From Planococcus soli (lineage in GTDB: Bacteria > Bacillota > Bacilli > Bacillales_A > Planococcaceae): a stretch of DNA of 64,000 nt. Numbering within the stretch: position 1 is the stretch's first letter; every line of letters starts with the position of its first letter. Position numbers and translations under genes: made by a program. The stretch is taken from the NCBI RefSeq assembly GCF_016881065.1, contig NZ_WXYN01000051.1, forward strand, positions 124,001 to 188,000, read 5' to 3'. Below, piece by piece: positions 61,513 to 64,000 of this stretch. The notes below the pieces were generated by a model. It saw only the letters and a list, made by a program, of their open reading frames with translations, was not told where the DNA came from and did no database searches.

Positions 61513-62790
61513 ATGATGAAAGTTTTGAAAGCAGGAAAATCGCAGGAAGAAGTAAGCGCTAACGATTCGAAAGTATCGCTAATTGTATCAGAAGCTTTGA
61601 AAGCTGTTGAAGCAGATGGAGACAAAGCAGTCCGTGAACTTTCCGAGAAATTTGATAAATGGGCACCAGAATCTTTCCGCTTAACTCAAGAGCAGATAAA
61701 TGAAATCGTTTCCAAAGTTCCGGACAGTGTCATTGAAGACATTAAATTCGCTCAAAAGAACATCCGTGAGTTTGCAGAAGCGCAACTGGCATCTATGAAT
61801 GATATCGAAGTTGAAAATATTCCGGGTGTCATCCTGGGCCATAAAAATATTCCAGTTAATAGTGTAGGATGCTATATTCCAGGAGGGCGCTACCCAATGG
61901 TTGCTTCTGCACACATGAGTGTATTGACTGCCAAAGTTGCTGGGGTCAAACGTGTAATCGCTTCCACGCCGCCGATCAACGGAGAAATTCCGAATGCGAC
62001 AATTGCAGCAATGTCGCTGGCAGGTGCTGATGAAATTTATCTTCTCGGCGGAATCCAGGCGATGGCTGCAATGGCGATCGGCACAGAAACAATCGAGTCG
62101 GTCGATATGATTGTCGGGCCGGGTAATGCCTTTGTAGCAGAAGCGAAGCGCCAGTTATATGGACGCGTCGGAATTGATTTATTCGCTGGACCGACTGAAA
62201 CTTTAGTGGTTGCGGATCACACAGCGGATGCTGAAATGGTTGCGACAGACTTGTTGGGGCAAGGCGAACACGGACCGACTTCACCTGGAGCTCTGATCAC
62301 TACTTCGGAAGAGCTGGCAAATGAAACAGTGAAAGAAATCGAACGCCAATTAGAGACATTGGCTACTGCAGATGTTGCACGGGTTTCATGGGAAGACTAC
62401 GGACAGATTTTACTGGTCGACTCCATTGAGGAAGCGCGCATTGAGGCCGATCGTTTAGCATTCGAACATGTTGAAATCCTGACAGAAGATCCAAATTATT
62501 TCCTTGAGCACATGACAAACTACGGATGCCTGTTCCTTGGTCCGGAAACAAATGTGGCTTACGGAGACAAAGTAATTGGAACCAACCATACCTTGCCGAC
62601 AAAAGGCGCAGCACGTTATACCGGCGGATTGTGGGTCGGAAAATTCATTAAGACAGTCACCTATCAGAAAGTGACACCGGAAGCGAGCGCCTATATCGGT
62701 GAATACGCGGCACGTTTGTGCCAGCTTGAAAATTTCGCAGGACACGCAGAACAAGCGCTCCTCAGAGTTAGAAGATACGGCAATAAATAA
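61513..62790 (+). CDS. Histidinol dehydrogenase-like enzyme, probably catabolic (HpsN type)
   Basis: 425 residues from ATG 61513, after attggaggaat. HisD fold motifs: [17 protein letters not shown] near 115-131, VDMIVGPGN near 195, [13 protein letters not shown] near 250 with the metal-binding Gln and His, and [21 protein letters not shown]-like sequence near 355-375. The TGGLWV ending, together with a LacI regulator and a permease instead of his genes, resembles sulfopropanediol 3-dehydrogenase and related enzymes that oxidise a terminal alcohol to an acid with two NAD. The substrate is therefore probably a small polyol acid or sulfonate, not histidinol. Confidence 0.82.
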   Translation: MMKVLKAGKSQEEVSANDSKVSLIVSEALKAVEADGDKAVRELSEKFDKWAPESFRLTQEQINEIVSKVPDSVIEDIKFAQKNIREFAEAQLASMNDIEVENIPGVILGHKNIPVNSVGCYIPGGRYPMVASAHMSVLTAKVAGVKRVIASTPPINGEIPNATIAAMSLAGADEIYLLGGIQAMAAMAIGTETIESVDMIVGPGNAFVAEAKRQLYGRVGIDLFAGPTETLVVADHTADAEMVATDLLGQGEHGPTSPGALITTSEELANETVKEIERQLETLATADVARVSWEDYGQILLVDSIEEARIEADRLAFEHVEILTEDPNYFLEHMTNYGCLFLGPETNVAYGDKVIGTNHTLPTKGAARYTGGLWVGKFIKTVTYQKVTPEASAYIGEYAARLCQLENFAGHAEQALLRVRRYGNK

Positions 62791-62820
62791 TTTAACTTAA
62801 GGGGTATGGGGGGATTTTAA

Positions 62821-64000
62821 ATGCTGGGCATGATTGGGATGTTTGGTGGATTGCTTTTATTGATTTATTTAACGATGCGCGGGATGAACTTGCTCATTGC
62901 AGCACCATTGACGGCTTTGTTTGTGGCATTAATGAATGGGCTGCCTATGTTTCCTCAGCTTGCTGAGGAAGGCGCAGCCAACTTTTTAACAAATTACATG
63001 ACCGGTTTTACAGGGTTTATCGCCTCTTGGTATTTGATGTTCCTGGCCGGTGCGATTTTTGGTAAAGTGATGGAAGACAGTGGAGCAGCTGACAGTGTAT
63101 CGAAATGGATCGTCGGCAAAATCGGCATGAAGCGGGCTGCTCTGGCTGTTGTCATGGCCTGTGCGGTCTTGACTTACGGCGGCGTCAGCCTATTTGTTGT
63201 AGCCTTCTCGGTTTATCCAATGGCTCTCAGCCTATTCAGACAAGCCGACTTGCCGCGCCGTTTCATACCGGCAGCGCTTGCTTTTGGATCCACTACTTTC
63301 ACCATGACTTCGGCCGGTTCACCGGAGATTCAAAACTGGATTCCAATCGAATTTTTAGGAACTACTCCTTATGCTGGATGGGAAGTCAGTATTATCGTCG
63401 CTTTGTTCATGATGGTCTTCGGCTACTGGTGGCTGAAGAAGATGATCTCCAAAGCTATGGCAAAAGGCGAGCGTTTTACAGCCCGCAAAACAGATCCTTC
63501 TGCGGACGAACGCCAGGAATTGCCGAATCCATTGCTTAGCATGATTCCATTGGTTGTGGTCTTGGCCATTTCGTTTGTTTTCCATGATTCGCTTGGAACT
63601 TCTGCATTAATCATCGCCTTGAGCGGCGGAATTCTTGCAACTTATGTAATCAATCGAAAATATTTCCGCGATATTGGACATGCTTTCAGTGAAGGTGCAT
63701 TAGGAGCCGTGATTGCAATCGCCAATACGGCCGCAGTTGTCGGTTTTGGCGGAGTTGTCCGAGTGACGCCTTCTTTTGAAGCAGCCGTCGACGTTATGAC
63801 CGGTATTCCGGGCAGTCCGTTGATTGGCGGGGCACTGGCGGTCGCCGTCATTGCCGGCTTGACCGGGTCTTCATCCGGTGGACAGGCCATCGCTTTGCCG
63901 CTGCTTGCACCGCATTATTTGGACATGGGCGTCGATCCGGAAGCTTTGCATAGAACGGTTGCGATTTCTTCCGGTTCGCTTGATTCATTGCCGCAGGGCG
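62821..64000 (+). CDS. GntP family permease, C-terminal end outside the window
   Basis: Partial: 393 codons from ATG 62821 (gggggga upstream) run to the window edge without a stop. The protein is polytopic, starting MLGMIGMFGGLLLLIYLTMRGM. Family features are LMFLAGAIFGKVMEDSGAA near 75-95, the GGVSLFVVAF segment near 120, TMTSAGSPEIQNWIP near 160 and GSSSGGQAIALPLLA-type sequence near 350. GntP proteins import gluconate or other hydroxy acids. Placed 30 bases after the HisD-like gene, it would carry the substrate of that enzyme. Confidence 0.88.
   Translation, partial: MLGMIGMFGGLLLLIYLTMRGMNLLIAAPLTALFVALMNGLPMFPQLAEEGAANFLTNYMTGFTGFIASWYLMFLAGAIFGKVMEDSGAADSVSKWIVGKIGMKRAALAVVMACAVLTYGGVSLFVVAFSVYPMALSLFRQADLPRRFIPAALAFGSTTFTMTSAGSPEIQNWIPIEFLGTTPYAGWEVSIIVALFMMVFGYWWLKKMISKAMAKGERFTARKTDPSADERQELPNPLLSMIPLVVVLAISFVFHDSLGTSALIIALSGGILATYVINRKYFRDIGHAFSEGALGAVIAIANTAAVVGFGGVVRVTPSFEAAVDVMTGIPGSPLIGGALAVAVIAGLTGSSSGGQAIALPLLAPHYLDMGVDPEALHRTVAISSGSLDSLPQG

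Noticed and set aside
63105-63539. 144-codon plus-strand frame inside the GntP gene
   Set aside because: It is a shadow frame of the clearly coding permease and starts without a ribosome binding site.

Overview
The window looks like chromosomal DNA of a low-GC, single-membrane Gram-positive, most probably a member of the Planococcaceae (Planococcus or a close relative); the genus is an inference. The evidence is strong purine-rich ribosome binding sites with frequent TTG and GTG starts, poly(glycerol phosphate) teichoic acid genes, a sortase with an LPATA surface protein, a ComK homologue, and family matches that are closest to Bacillales proteins. No rRNA, tRNA, insertion sequence, phage gene or CRISPR array was found.

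Region 1 (1-4.0 kb): the start of a YfhO-type membrane protein (cut by the window edge), a YuiD-type PAP2 protein, an array of six 21-bp repeats, a small secreted protein and a membrane-anchored HtrA-like protease with a zinc ribbon. Region 2 (4.1-28.1 kb) is a cell-surface glycopolymer island: galE, a complete TagG/TagH-like exporter with glycosyl- and glycerophosphotransferases, an acyltransferase, a large TagF-like enzyme, a sortase D/acidic surface protein pair, galU, a LysM polysaccharide deacetylase, then tagB-tagD divergent from a TagF-like gene, tagG and tagH, and a DUF1028 protein. Two separate exporters and four CDP-glycerol transferase domains suggest at least two glycerol-phosphate polymers or a main chain plus a modified one.

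Region 3 (28.2-44.1 kb) is mixed housekeeping and regulation: a second six-unit 21-bp array, an RND efflux pump with its TetR repressor, GyrI-like proteins, a GRDP-like membrane protein, comK divergent from a small sigma factor, an orphan histidine kinase, uvsE, an AraC regulator, an NRDE protein and a PAS-GGDEF protein. Region 4 (44.3-49.5 kb) is an acid-sugar catabolic unit: a PrpR-type regulator with a reduced AAA domain, a KdgT-type permease, a DUF1537 kinase and a PdxA-type dehydrogenase, with paired operator-like repeats and a cre site in front.

Region 5 (49.8-58.3 kb) is the most unusual part. A hybrid kinase whose first histidine box has lost its histidine and an OmpR-type regulator precede 11-bp-phased direct repeats and a five-gene operon: a Wzz/TkmA-like protein, a BY-type tyrosine kinase, a short CapD-like protein without the usual catalytic residues, an unknown protein, and a UDP-sugar dehydrogenase homologue without its catalytic cysteine. 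Region 6 (58.4-64.0 kb) holds a VTC-domain/DUF4956 pair, a small unknown gene, and a LacI-regulated unit with a HisD-like dehydrogenase and a GntP-type permease that runs off the window.
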